A DNA stretch of 64,000 bases from JADJYF01 sp050186725 (GTDB lineage: Bacteria > Pseudomonadota > Gammaproteobacteria > Ga0077536): the NCBI GenBank assembly GCA_050186725.1, contig JBFWYG010000014.1, forward strand, positions 15,648 to 79,647, given 5' to 3'. Below, in pieces: positions 17,907-26,372 of this stretch (position 1 is the stretch's first letter; the number at the start of each line of letters is the position of its first letter). The notes under the pieces are model-generated. The model ran no database searches and had not been told where the DNA came from. It saw nothing but the letters and a program-made list of their open reading frames with translations. The position numbers were made by a program, and so were the translations under genes.

Positions 17907-19151
17907 ATGCCTCGTATGCGTTTCGGCGCCTTCCTCGCGCCCCATCACCCCATCGGCGAAAGCCCCACGCTGCAGTTCCAGCGCGACATCGACCTCGCGG
18001 TGCAGCTCGACCGGCTCGGCTACGACGAGTACTGGTGCGGTGAGCATCATTCGACCGGCTGGGAGGTGATCGCCTCACCCGAGCTGTTCCTGGCCGCGGT
18101 CGGCGCACGCACCTACAACATCAGGCTCGGCACCGGCGTGGTGTCCCTGCCCTATCACCATCCGTTCAACGTCGCGCAGCGCATCGTGCAGCTCGACCAC
18201 ATGACCCGCGGGCGCGTCATCCTCGGTACCGGCCCCGGCGCGCTGCCGTCCGACGCCTACATGCTCGGCATCGACCCGCTCACCCAGCGCGATCGCCAGG
18301 ACGAGGCCATGGGCGTCATCCGCCGCCTGCTGGCGGGCGATGATCGCTTCTCCCACGAATGCGAGTGGTTCACCCTGAAGGACGCGCGCCTGCAGCTCCT
18401 GCCGCTGCAGGACGAAGTGCCGATGGCGACCGCGTCGATGATCAGCCCCTCGGGCATGACGCTGGCCGGCAAGCACGGCTGCGGCGTGCTGTCGCTCGGC
18501 TCCATGTCCACCACCGGTCTCGCCGCGCTGCCCACCCAGTGGGGCTTCGCCGAGGAATCGGCGGCCAAGCACGGCAAGCAGGTCAACCGCCGCGACTGGC
18601 GCGTGGTGATGTCCTGGCACATCGCCGAGACCCGCGAACAGGCGCGCGAGGAGGCCAAGCACGGCCTCATGCGCTGGCACAACGAATACATCGTCGGCAC
18701 CCTGATGCGCCCGGGCGACAAGCCCTACGCGACGCCCGACGAAGCGGTCGATCACGTGCAGTCCATGGGCATCGCCGGCGCCTCCGTGATCGGCACGCCG
18801 GACGATCTCGTCGCCTGCATCCGCAACCTGCAGGAGATCACCGGCGGCTTCGGCTGCGCGCTCGGCTTCGTGCACGACTGGGCGAACCCGGCCAACACCG
18901 CCAAGAGCTGGGATCTTGTCGCGCGCTACGTCATCCCCGAACTGACCGGCCAGCTCGACGCCTACCGCGAGTCGCAACAGCACGTGATCAACAATCGCGA
19001 GAGCTTCGAGCGCGCAGGCGAGGCGGTGATGCAGAAGATCATGGCGCACGAGGGCGCGGCCAAGGCGCTGCAGGAGCCGCAGGGCAAGGCTGCCATGAGC
19101 TCGCACAACGCGCCGGATTTAACCAAGTACCAGAACAAGTCGGCGGGCTGA
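17907..19151 (+). CDS. LLM class flavin-dependent oxidoreductase
   Basis: Predicted 414 residues with a luciferase-like TIM barrel. Typical segments are MRFGAFLAPHHP, DRLGYDEYWCGEHHSTGWE, IRLGTGVVSLPYHHPF, LDHMTRGRVILGTGPGALPSDA and a late GTPDDLV. It should use reduced FMN to oxygenate or reduce a small organic substrate. Relatives of this size are often labelled limonene 1,2-monooxygenase-like, but the substrate cannot be deduced. The reduced flavin must come from a separate reductase; none is adjacent. The C-terminal 60 residues are hydrophilic and less conserved. ogt follows 19 bases after its stop. Confidence 0.85.
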   Translation: MPRMRFGAFLAPHHPIGESPTLQFQRDIDLAVQLDRLGYDEYWCGEHHSTGWEVIASPELFLAAVGARTYNIRLGTGVVSLPYHHPFNVAQRIVQLDHMTRGRVILGTGPGALPSDAYMLGIDPLTQRDRQDEAMGVIRRLLAGDDRFSHECEWFTLKDARLQLLPLQDEVPMATASMISPSGMTLAGKHGCGVLSLGSMSTTGLAALPTQWGFAEESAAKHGKQVNRRDWRVVMSWHIAETREQAREEAKHGLMRWHNEYIVGTLMRPGDKPYATPDEAVDHVQSMGIAGASVIGTPDDLVACIRNLQEITGGFGCALGFVHDWANPANTAKSWDLVARYVIPELTGQLDAYRESQQHVINNRESFERAGEAVMQKIMAHEGAAKALQEPQGKAAMSSHNAPDLTKYQNKSAG

Positions 19152-19170
19152 GCACGGCCGGCAGGGCGCG

Positions 19171-19716
19171 ATGGACGCGAGGCGCGCGCCACGCCCCCGC
19201 ACGCTCCGCGCCGCCGAGTTCATCGCCGAGCGTCTCGCCTCGCCGCTCGGCGAACTGCTGCTGGTCTCGGATGGCGAGCAGCTGCGCGCACTCGACTTCG
19301 CCGACTGCCGCGCGCGCATGGACGCGCTTCTGAACCGGCATTACGGCGCGGTGATCCTGCGGGAAGGCCAGGACTGCAGCGGCGCGCGGCGCCCGCTCGA
19401 GGCCTACTTCGGCGGTGAACTCACCGCTCTCGATGCGCTGCCGGTCGACACCAACGGCACGGACTTCCAGCGCCGTGTGTGGCGGGCGCTCCGCGCCATT
19501 CCCCCCGGCAGCACGCGCAATTACGGCCAGCTCGCCGCAGAACTCGGCCTGCCGCGCGGCGCACGTGCAGTCGGGCACGCCAACGGCGCGAACCCCATCT
19601 CCATCGTCATTCCCTGCCACCGCCTCGTCGGCGCCGACGGCGCGCTCACCGGCTATGCCGGCGGCGTGGAACGCAAGCGCTGGCTGCTGCGGCACGAGGG
19701 CGTGCTGCAGCGCTGA
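19171..19716 (+). CDS. ogt: Methylated-DNA--protein-cysteine methyltransferase
   Basis: Predicted 181 residues. The C-terminal domain has the acceptor motif IVIPCHRLVG, with the active cysteine in PCHR, preceded by the DNA-binding wing region RNYGQLAAELGLPRGARAVG and followed by GYAGGVERKRWLL. It takes O6-alkyl groups from guanine in a single suicidal transfer. The N-terminal domain lacks the zinc-binding and regulator parts of Ada, so this is an Ogt-type protein. It lies 19 bases after the flavin oxidoreductase gene and may share its transcript. It is convergent with the following gene, with stops 15 bases apart. Confidence 0.93.
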   Translation: MDARRAPRPRTLRAAEFIAERLASPLGELLLVSDGEQLRALDFADCRARMDALLNRHYGAVILREGQDCSGARRPLEAYFGGELTALDALPVDTNGTDFQRRVWRALRAIPPGSTRNYGQLAAELGLPRGARAVGHANGANPISIVIPCHRLVGADGALTGYAGGVERKRWLLRHEGVLQR

Positions 19717-19731
19717 AGGACGCGCGTCGCC

Positions 19732-21192
19732 TCAGGCGACGTGGGCGACGTACTTCTCCTCGTCCGGTCGCACCATGCGTGCGGCGAAGTCGTCGATGGT
19801 GTGCGGCCACTGCGTGACGTTGCGTCCGGATTCAGCGTTGTAGTAGTTGCCGCAGGCGGCGGCCCACACATCGACCGCCTTGATCTCCTGCTGCATGGAC
19901 TCGTTGTAGCTCTTCTCCACCTCGGGTTTCAGATCGAGGAAGGCGAGGCGCTCGCGCTCGAGACGCTTCACCTGGCGCAGGATGTAGTCGATCTGGATCT
20001 CGAGCATGGTGATGATCGAGCCGTTGTTGGTGTTCGGCCCGTAGAGCATGTAGAGATTCGGGAAGCCGCTGGTGGTGATGCCGAGATAGGCCTGCGCGCC
20101 GTCGCTCCAGGCGTCCTCGAGGCGCGTGCCCTTGCGGCCCGTGACCTCGATGGCGGAGAGATAGCGCGTGACCTGGAAACCGGTGGCGAGAATCAGCGTG
20201 TCGACCTCGCGCTCGCGCCCGTCCTTCGTCACCACGCCCTTCGGCGTGACGCGCGCGATGGCGTCGGTCACCAGTTCCACCTGCGGCAGGTTGAACACCG
20301 GGTAGTAGAGATTCGAGAACAGCGGACGCTTGCAGCCGAAAGGATGGGTCGGCGTCAGCTTGGCGCGCAGCGCCTCGTCCTTCACCACCGCGATGTTGTC
20401 GAGCGCGGCCTTCGTGTACTCCGCCTGCTTGACCGGATCGCTGAACAGGATGAACTCGTTCAGGTCCTTGTAGATTTGCGCGCGCAGTGCGTGGATGGCG
20501 TTAGGGTCTTCGCGCAGTTCCTTCAGGAACTCGGCACTGTAGGGCTGATCGTCCTTGGGCGCGACCCAGTTGGCGGTGCGCTGGTAGATGTCGAGCTTGG
20601 CGGTCTTGTGCGCGATCTCCGGAATGAACTGCACGGCGCTGGCCGCGCTGCCGATGACGGCCACGCGCTTGCCGGTCAGGTCGTGATCATGGCGCCAGCG
20701 CGCGGAGTGGAACTTGGTGCCGGCGAACTCGTTCAGGCCTTCGATGTCCGGCAGCGCGAGCTCGTTGAACATGCCCATGCCGCTCACCACGACGGGCGCG
20801 CGGAACACCTGGCCGTCGGCGGTGGTGACTTCCCAGCGGCTCGCGGCGTCCTGCCAGCGTGCTGACTTCACCTGGTGCTCGAAGCGGATCCAGGGCTTGA
20901 TGTCGTACTTGTTCGCGACGAACTCCAGGTACTCGAGGATCTCCGCCTGGCCGGCGTAGGGCCGCGACCAGTCGCGCTTCAGTTCGAACGAGAAGGAATA
21001 GAGGTGCGATTTGACGTCGCACTCGGCGCCCGGGTAGCGGTTGTGCCACCAGGTGCCGCCGACACCGGAGGCCTTCTCCAGCACCACGAAGTCCTCGATG
21101 CCCGCCTCGCGCAGCTTGATGGCGGTGCACATGCCGCCGGGACCGGCGCCGATGACGATGATGCGGAAATCCTGTGGCTGCTTGGCACTCAT
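19732..21192 (-). CDS. FAD-dependent Baeyer-Villiger-like monooxygenase
   Basis: Predicted 486 residues. An N-terminal FAD Rossmann motif IVIGAGPGGM, then GGTWWHNRYPGAECDVKSHL, which is highly typical of class B flavin monooxygenases. The fingerprint FAGTKFHSARWR matches FxGxxxHxxxW but has Arg in the last place where Pro or Asp is usual. A second Rossmann motif VIGSAASAVQ binds NADPH. It probably inserts one oxygen atom next to a ketone or oxidises a heteroatom; the substrate is unknown. ATG 21192 begins the conserved part and has GGAGG nine bases upstream. Confidence 0.9.
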   Translation of the reverse strand: MSAKQPQDFRIIVIGAGPGGMCTAIKLREAGIEDFVVLEKASGVGGTWWHNRYPGAECDVKSHLYSFSFELKRDWSRPYAGQAEILEYLEFVANKYDIKPWIRFEHQVKSARWQDAASRWEVTTADGQVFRAPVVVSGMGMFNELALPDIEGLNEFAGTKFHSARWRHDHDLTGKRVAVIGSAASAVQFIPEIAHKTAKLDIYQRTANWVAPKDDQPYSAEFLKELREDPNAIHALRAQIYKDLNEFILFSDPVKQAEYTKAALDNIAVVKDEALRAKLTPTHPFGCKRPLFSNLYYPVFNLPQVELVTDAIARVTPKGVVTKDGREREVDTLILATGFQVTRYLSAIEVTGRKGTRLEDAWSDGAQAYLGITTSGFPNLYMLYGPNTNNGSIITMLEIQIDYILRQVKRLERERLAFLDLKPEVEKSYNESMQQEIKAVDVWAAACGNYYNAESGRNVTQWPHTIDDFAARMVRPDEEKYVAHVA

Positions 21193-21325
21193 GAAGAAAG
21201 GCCTCCCCGGGCCGGCGATGATTCGAACCCGGGGATGGTAACAAGCAGGCTGAAAGTGGCTAAGTCCCCTATAGGCGGTGCGCCTGCCAAGCGGCACTTG
21301 TGGGACGGACTTGTAGGGAAGACTT

Positions 21326-21347
21326 GTAGGGCGGACTTCAGTCCGCC
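21326..21347 (+). repeat. REP-like GTAG palindrome, single
   Basis: GTAG (21326-21329) followed by stem 21330-21337/21340-21347 with a TC loop. It lies between the divergent side of the monooxygenase gene and the end of fbp. A second GTAGGG without a hairpin is 13 bases upstream and may be a decayed copy. Confidence 0.75.
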
Positions 21348-21396
21348 ATTCCATTCCAGGGCGCCAACCAGCACCCTGGAAGCGCCGGCAGGAGAC

Positions 21397-22407
21397 TCAA
21401 TCCCTCGCCAATTCCCCGAGCAGCGCCGTGACGTCCTCGCGGCTGCCCAAGATCACCGGCACGCGCTCGTGCAGCGAACCCGGCACGTAGTCGAGGATGG
21501 GCCCCGCGCCGGTGCTGCCCACGCCGCCCGCCTGCTCGATGATCCAGGCCATGGGATTGGCCTCGTACATGAGCCTGAGCTTGCCCTTCGGCGCCTTGGC
21601 GGTCGGCGGGTAGAGGAACACGCCGCCCTGCAAGAGCACGCGATGCACGTCGGCCACCATCGCGCCGGCGTAGCGGCTGCCGTAGCCGGACTTACGGCAG
21701 GCGTCGAGGAAGCGGCGGTAGCCGGCGGGGAAGCTGTCGAGATTGGCCTCGTTGACCGAGTAGGTCTTGCCCTTGGCGGGCATGCGCACCTTTTCGGCGA
21801 CGCGCAGGAAGTTGCCGACCGTCGGGTCGAGCAGGAACACGTCGACGCCGTTGCCGAGCGTCAGCACGAGCACCGTCGAGGGCCCGTACAGCACGTAGCC
21901 CGCCGCGATCTGGCGATGACCGGGCTGCAGCTCGGTCTCGGTGCCATGGTCGACTTCGTAAATCGAGAAGATGGTGCCGACCGCGCCGCCCACGTCGAGA
22001 TTCGACGAGCCGTCCAGCGGATCGAACAGCACCGAGTAGCGGCCGCCGTGTGACGGCAGGCCGTCGATGGTCATGAGCTCGTCGTTCTCCTCCGAGCCCA
22101 GCACGACCACGCCTTCGCGCATCTCGAGCTCACGGATCAGGAGTTCGTTGGCGATCACGTCCAGCGCCTGCTGCGTCTCGCCCTGCACGTTGACGTTGCC
22201 GACCGCGCCGAGCGCGCCGTCGAGGCCCGCGGTGCGCAGGCGCGCCGCGATGCCCTTGGCCGCGCTCGAAATGGCCGACACGATCCAGGACAGCGAGCGC
22301 GCCGCGTCGTCCCGCGCCGCGCGTTCCGCGGCCAGGAGGCAGTTCTGCAGGCTGGGGGTGTGGGTCTTGGTGCGCAAGTGGACCACGGAAGATGCGGGCA
22401 CGGCCAT
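21397..22407 (-). CDS. fbp: Fructose-1,6-bisphosphatase class 1
   Basis: Predicted 336 residues, matching E. coli Fbp (332). Metal and substrate motifs: GSEENDE, VLFDPLDGSSNLD, and KLRLMYEANPMAWIIEQAGG with the active-site acidic residue. It removes the C1 phosphate from fructose 1,6-bisphosphate in gluconeogenesis. The start ATG 22407 has a GGAG eleven bases upstream. It is transcribed alone, downstream of a second luciferase-like gene on the same strand but 133 bases away. Confidence 0.96.
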   Translation of the reverse strand: MAVPASSVVHLRTKTHTPSLQNCLLAAERAARDDAARSLSWIVSAISSAAKGIAARLRTAGLDGALGAVGNVNVQGETQQALDVIANELLIRELEMREGVVVLGSEENDELMTIDGLPSHGGRYSVLFDPLDGSSNLDVGGAVGTIFSIYEVDHGTETELQPGHRQIAAGYVLYGPSTVLVLTLGNGVDVFLLDPTVGNFLRVAEKVRMPAKGKTYSVNEANLDSFPAGYRRFLDACRKSGYGSRYAGAMVADVHRVLLQGGVFLYPPTAKAPKGKLRLMYEANPMAWIIEQAGGVGSTGAGPILDYVPGSLHERVPVILGSREDVTALLGELARD

Positions 22408-22540
22408 CGCGGAATGTACTCCTTTAACGCGGTGTTGTTGAGTAGCCACAGCCTGGATTGTCAGGGCCGTGCCGCGTCCGCACCGTGATGGGCGGCGCAA
22501 AACCGTGCGCCGCAACAATGTTTGCCGAGCGTGTGTCGAC

Positions 22541-23449
22541 TCAGGCCTGCAGGTCGAGCACCGCCTCGGCGAGCCACTCGAGATCGTCTTCCCACGGCGC
22601 GAGCGGATCGAGCGCGCTGGTCGGGCGCAGCACGAACTTGGAGAGCCCGGCATCGAGATAGGCATGGACGAGCTCGCGCAGGCGCGCGCGACCGACGGCG
22701 ACCACGTCGGTCAGATCGCCGTCCGCGCGTCGCGCGGCCAGCGCGCTCACCGCGGCGGCCGGCGGCGGGGTCTGGGCGAAGGGCAGGCTGATCCCGAAAT
22801 GCTCGGGGTCGACCACGCGCCCGAAAGCGCTCGCCTGCGCTTCGATGCTGCGTCGTCCGGCCTCGGCTTCCGCCGGCGTGACGACCGAGGTCAGCCAGCC
22901 GTCCCCGGCGCGCGCCACGCGCGTGAGGGCGAGCGGCCCCTTGCCGGCGAGCCACACTTCGAGCGGCTCTTGGCGCGGCCGCGGCTCGAGCGCGAGCTCG
23001 GCGTAGATGGCGCCCTCGATGTTCGCGGTGACGCGTTCGCCCGCCCACCAGCGACGGAGCAGCGTGAGCACCGCCTCCAGCGCCGCGCCGCGGTCGCCGG
23101 TCGGGTAGCCGAGCGCGGCGCGCTCGGCGGGCGAACCGAGACCCGGCACGAAGGTCAACAGCAGACGGCCCGCGCACAGCTGGTCCAGCTGCGCGAGCTG
23201 CTTGGCGAGCCAGTGGGGGTTGCGGCCGAGCGGCACGATGTTGGCGCCAAGCTTGAGACGCGTGGTGCGGGCCGCGGCGTAGGTGAGGTGGAGCAGGGGA
23301 TCGCCCTGCGCGCCGAGCGGAATGTCGGACAGCCACAGGGTGTCGAAGCCGAGCCGTTCGCAGGCGGCGAGGTAGGCGTCGAAGGCGCCGGGCGCCAGCG
23401 CCGAGGCCGGCGGCGTCACCGCGAAGCGAATCTTCTTCGCGCGCTGCAT
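22541..23449 (-). CDS. LLM class flavin-dependent oxidoreductase, second paralogue
   Basis: Predicted 302 residues from ATG 23449 (GTG 23458 is also possible). Luciferase-like fold shown by IRFAVTPPASALAPGAFDAY, GFDTLWLSDIPLGAQGDP, RLKLGANIVPLGRNPHWLAK and GRLLLTFVPGLGSPAER. It is much shorter than the LLM protein at 17907-19151 and differs in its motifs, so it is not a recent duplicate. The substrate is unknown. It is divergent from the flavodoxin-like gene at 23569, with 119 bases between starts, so the two could share a control region and even function together as reductase partner and oxygenase. Confidence 0.85.
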   Translation of the reverse strand: MQRAKKIRFAVTPPASALAPGAFDAYLAACERLGFDTLWLSDIPLGAQGDPLLHLTYAAARTTRLKLGANIVPLGRNPHWLAKQLAQLDQLCAGRLLLTFVPGLGSPAERAALGYPTGDRGAALEAVLTLLRRWWAGERVTANIEGAIYAELALEPRPRQEPLEVWLAGKGPLALTRVARAGDGWLTSVVTPAEAEAGRRSIEAQASAFGRVVDPEHFGISLPFAQTPPPAAAVSALAARRADGDLTDVVAVGRARLRELVHAYLDAGLSKFVLRPTSALDPLAPWEDDLEWLAEAVLDLQA

Positions 23450-23568
23450 GGCCGTCACGTCGCGCGCGCCGGGTCGCCGGCGGCGCCTTTCAATCGCCCG
23501 AGTTCGCGCGCCATGCTTGCCGGGTCCTGTTCCTGGAGTGGAGCGGCTATCGTATCAGGCAGGCGGAC

Positions 23569-24036
23569 ATGACCATGAAACACCTCCTTCTCGTCCACCA
23601 TTCCCAGACCGGCAGCACGGCGGCGCTCGCCCAGGCGGTGCTGGATGGCGCGCGCAGTCCTGACATCGAGGGCGTCGAATTGCGGGTCGCCTCGCCGCTG
23701 TCGGCCGACGCGACCGACGTCACCTGGGCCGACGCTGTGATCCTCGGCACGCCGGAGAACTTCGGCTACATGTCCGGCGCGCTCAAGTACTTCTTCGACC
23801 GCATCTACTACCCGTGCCTGGAGCAGACCCAGGGCCTGCCCTATGCGCTCTTCATCAAGGCCGGCAACGATGGCGCGGGCGCGCTCGCCAGCGTGCGGCG
23901 CATCGTCACGGGGCTGCGCTGGCGGGAGGTGCAGGCGCCGCTCGTCATCGCGGGCGAGGTGGACGCGCAAGCGCTGGCTGCCTGTCGCGAGCTCGGCATG
24001 GCGCTGGCGGCCGGGCTTGAAACAGGCATGTTCTGA
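23569..24036 (+). CDS. Flavodoxin-like NAD(P)H reductase family protein
   Basis: Predicted 155 residues. The N-terminal FMN phosphate-binding loop reads LVHHSQTGST (flavodoxin family T/S-x-T-G-x-T), followed by AVILGTPENFGYMSGALKYFFDR, the flavin-side loop also seen in NADPH-dependent FMN reductases. It should bind FMN in the cytoplasm and carry electrons or reduce flavin. A closely placed ATG at 23575 could be the real start. It lies head-to-head with an LLM oxidoreductase and upstream of a Rieske oxygenase, both of which need reduced flavin or electrons, which makes it a candidate redox partner; this is inference from position only. Confidence 0.82.
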   Translation: MTMKHLLLVHHSQTGSTAALAQAVLDGARSPDIEGVELRVASPLSADATDVTWADAVILGTPENFGYMSGALKYFFDRIYYPCLEQTQGLPYALFIKAGNDGAGALASVRRIVTGLRWREVQAPLVIAGEVDAQALAACRELGMALAAGLETGMF

Positions 24037-24063
24037 CACCCGTCAGCCCTGGCTTGCTCTAGA

Positions 24064-25176
24064 ATGCGGAAACTCCAGGAGCTCGACCCACGCCGCGCCA
24101 TGGTCATGGACAACACCGTACGCCTGCCTACCCCCGCGCCCGACAGCTATGTGGGCGACCTGCGCAAGACCGGCATCGCGCCGGACTTCTGGTACCCCAT
24201 CGCACGCAGCCGAGATCTCAAACCCGGCAAGCTGCTCGGCGCGCGCTTCGCCGGCGCGCCGATTGCGCTGGCCAGGACCCGCGCCGGCAAGCTGCTCGCG
24301 CTGGAGGACCGCTGCGCGCACCGCCAGGTGCCGCTCTCGGTCGGGGTGGTGGCGGACGATGCCATCCGCTGCGGCTACCACGGCTGGGAGTACAACGCCG
24401 AGGGCCGCTGCGTGAGCGTGCCCTATCTCGACCGCTGCAGCATGCAGCCGAACAGCGTGCGCCATTACCCGGTGCGCGAGGCCTATGGGCTGATCTTCGT
24501 GTTCCCGGGCGAGGCGTCGCGCGCCGCGACCACCCCCTTCCCGGCGGTACCCTCGGCCACCGACCCCGCCTACAAGACCCGCTACCTCGACCGCCGCGTC
24601 GACTGTCACTGGTCGTTCATGCACGAGAACCTGATGGACATGAACCACCAGTTCCTGCATCGCCGCCTGATGGGCAGCATCAAGACCATGTTCCTGGGGA
24701 CGCGCCACGGGCCCAACTGGGTGGAGACCGATTACACCTTCCACCGCGCCAGCGGGCGCCAGCCGCTCGGCGAGAAGTTCATGCTCGGCAAGCGGCCCGA
24801 GACCGGGCCCGAAGAGCGGGACCTCATGACCATCCGCACCGAGTATCCCTACCAGACACTCAAGTTCTGGACCGCGGGCAGCACACACCCGGCGCTCGAT
24901 CTATGGAACGTCTACGTGCCGCTGGACGCAGCCCAGCGCACCAATCACACCTACGGGCTGATGATGATCCGCCGGCCCGGCATGGGCTTCCTGCTGGACA
25001 TGTTCTGGCCCTTCATCGTGTGGTTCACCAACGGCATCTTCGCCGAGGACCGCTGGATCTGCGAACTCGAGCAGGCCGCGTTCGACGCCCAGGGCGAAGA
25101 CCGCAACCAGGAGATTTTCCCCGCCATCCGCAGCCTGAGGAAGGTGCTGGTGGAAAACGGCGTGCGGATGGGGTGA
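24064..25176 (+). CDS. Rieske [2Fe-2S] aromatic ring-hydroxylating oxygenase, alpha-type
   Basis: Predicted 370 residues. The Rieske cluster motif is CAHR ... CGYHGWEY (C-x-H-x16-C-x2-H) at about 86-108. The mononuclear iron site is NLMDMNHQFLHRR, where Asp and two His supply the facial triad; the spacing between the two His is one residue shorter than in VanA-like enzymes. It resembles oxygenase components of O-demethylases and related single-subunit systems. A cognate ferredoxin reductase is not adjacent. The start is uncertain: ATG 24064 lacks a ribosome site, and ATG 24100 is a plausible alternative. The sequence TAGAAT at 24060-24065 could be a -10, which would favour 24100. Confidence 0.85.
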   Translation: MRKLQELDPRRAMVMDNTVRLPTPAPDSYVGDLRKTGIAPDFWYPIARSRDLKPGKLLGARFAGAPIALARTRAGKLLALEDRCAHRQVPLSVGVVADDAIRCGYHGWEYNAEGRCVSVPYLDRCSMQPNSVRHYPVREAYGLIFVFPGEASRAATTPFPAVPSATDPAYKTRYLDRRVDCHWSFMHENLMDMNHQFLHRRLMGSIKTMFLGTRHGPNWVETDYTFHRASGRQPLGEKFMLGKRPETGPEERDLMTIRTEYPYQTLKFWTAGSTHPALDLWNVYVPLDAAQRTNHTYGLMMIRRPGMGFLLDMFWPFIVWFTNGIFAEDRWICELEQAAFDAQGEDRNQEIFPAIRSLRKVLVENGVRMG

Positions 25177-25183
25177 ATCGACT

Positions 25184-25257
25184 GGAGGGCCGATTTCAAT
25201 CGGCCATGCACGGCATCGATGGACGCGCCGTGCATGGCGGGTTGAAACCCGCCCTAC
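25184..25257. repeat. REPIN-like inverted pair
   Basis: A left hairpin with a degenerate GGAG (25184-25187), stem 25188-25195/25198-25205, and a right hairpin, stem 25236-25243/25246-25253, then CTAC (25254-25257). The spacer contains an inner inverted repeat (ATGCACGGC and GCCGTGCAT), so the whole unit can pair end to end. Confidence 0.85.
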
Positions 25258-25295
25258 ATGCGATGCGGGCCGGAACGAACCCGAGGTGACAAGAA

Positions 25296-25323
25296 GGGAC
25301 AGACCCCGTGCGGGGTCTGTCCC
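25296..25323. other. 28-base near-perfect palindrome
   Basis: A 13-bp stem (25296-25308 pairs with 25311-25323) with a two-base loop. No T-run follows on either strand, so it is not a standard terminator. It lies between the convergent ends of the Rieske gene and hemF and could act as a bidirectional transcription or decay barrier, or belong to another repeat family. Confidence 0.8.
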
Positions 25324-25343
25324 ATCCAAACCCAAGGCGGATC

Positions 25344-26276
25344 TCAACCGTCCATCTGCAACCAATCCCGCGGCTTCAAAAACACCTCGTAGAGCTTCGC
25401 CTCCGGCGTGCCGGGTTCCGGCGTCCAGGCGTAGCGCCATTTCACCAGCGGCGGCAGCGACATCAGGATGGACTCGGTGCGGCCGCCGGTCTGGAGACCG
25501 AACACCGTGCCGCGGTCGTAGACCAGGTTGAACTCGACGTAGCGTCCGCGGCGGTAGAGCTGGAAGTCACGCTCGCGCTCGCCGAAGGGCGTGGCGTGAC
25601 GGCGTGCGACGATGGGCGCGTAGGCCTCGAGGTAGACGTCGCCCACCGCGCGCATGAAGGCGAAGCAGCGCTCGAAGCCCCACTCGTTCAGATCGTCGTA
25701 GAACAGCCCGCCGATGCCGCGCTGTTCGCCGCGATGGCGCAGGTGGAAATAGTCGTCGCACCACTGCTTGTAGCGCGGGTAGACGTCGGCGCCGAAAGGT
25801 TCGCAGGCCGCGCGCGCGGTGCGGTGCCAGGCGACGGCGTCCTCCTCGAAGCCGTAGTAGGGCGTGAGATCGAAGCCGCCGCCGAACCACCACACCGGCG
25901 CCTCGCCCGGCGCCTCGGCGACGAACAGCCGCACGTTGGCGTGCGAGGTCGGCACGTAGGGATTGTGCGGGTGCATGACCAGCGACACGCCCATCGCGCG
26001 AAAGCCGCGCCCCACCAGTTCCGGGCGCCGCGCGGTCGCGGCCGGCGGCAGGGTGCTGCCGGTGACGTGGGAGAAGTTCACGCCCGCCTGTTCGAACACT
26101 CGCCCGCCGGTGAGCACACGCGTGCGGCCGCCGCCGCCCTCGGCGCGGGACCAAGCGTCCTCCTGGAAACGCGCCTCGCCGTCCAAGGCCTCGAGCCCGG
26201 CGCAGATGCGGTCCTGCAGACCGCGCAGCCACTGTTCGACGCCGCTCACCGCGGCGTCATCGATGATGTCCGTCAT
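25344..26276 (-). CDS. hemF: Oxygen-dependent coproporphyrinogen III oxidase
   Basis: Predicted 310 residues (E. coli 299). Family signatures include HPHNPYVPTSHANVRLFVA, WWFGGGFDLTPYYGFEEDA and GIGGLFYDDL with the catalytic acidic and His residues, then GRYVEFNLVYDRGTVFGL. It converts coproporphyrinogen III to protoporphyrinogen IX with O2, in the cytoplasm, for heme synthesis. ATG 26276 follows GGAGGGAG. The aerobic enzyme fits with the oxygenase genes nearby and implies at least facultative aerobic life. It is divergent from hisB, with 96 bases between starts. Confidence 0.96.
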   Translation of the reverse strand: MTDIIDDAAVSGVEQWLRGLQDRICAGLEALDGEARFQEDAWSRAEGGGGRTRVLTGGRVFEQAGVNFSHVTGSTLPPAATARRPELVGRGFRAMGVSLVMHPHNPYVPTSHANVRLFVAEAPGEAPVWWFGGGFDLTPYYGFEEDAVAWHRTARAACEPFGADVYPRYKQWCDDYFHLRHRGEQRGIGGLFYDDLNEWGFERCFAFMRAVGDVYLEAYAPIVARRHATPFGERERDFQLYRRGRYVEFNLVYDRGTVFGLQTGGRTESILMSLPPLVKWRYAWTPEPGTPEAKLYEVFLKPRDWLQMDG

Positions 26277-26372
26277 GCTCCCTCCGCGGCGCCGGGCGCC
26301 GTACGCAAGCCCAGCGGGATCTGATAAGGTGACCGCCGCTTCATTAGTCGCGCGAATGCGCCAGTTCGAACG

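Noticed and set aside
21212..21236. tRNA-like T-arm sequence on the minus strand (GGTTCGAATC)
   Set aside because: The loop matches a T-loop but the flanking bases do not form a five-base stem, and no acceptor, D or anticodon arm is found around it. It may be chance or an old tRNA remnant.
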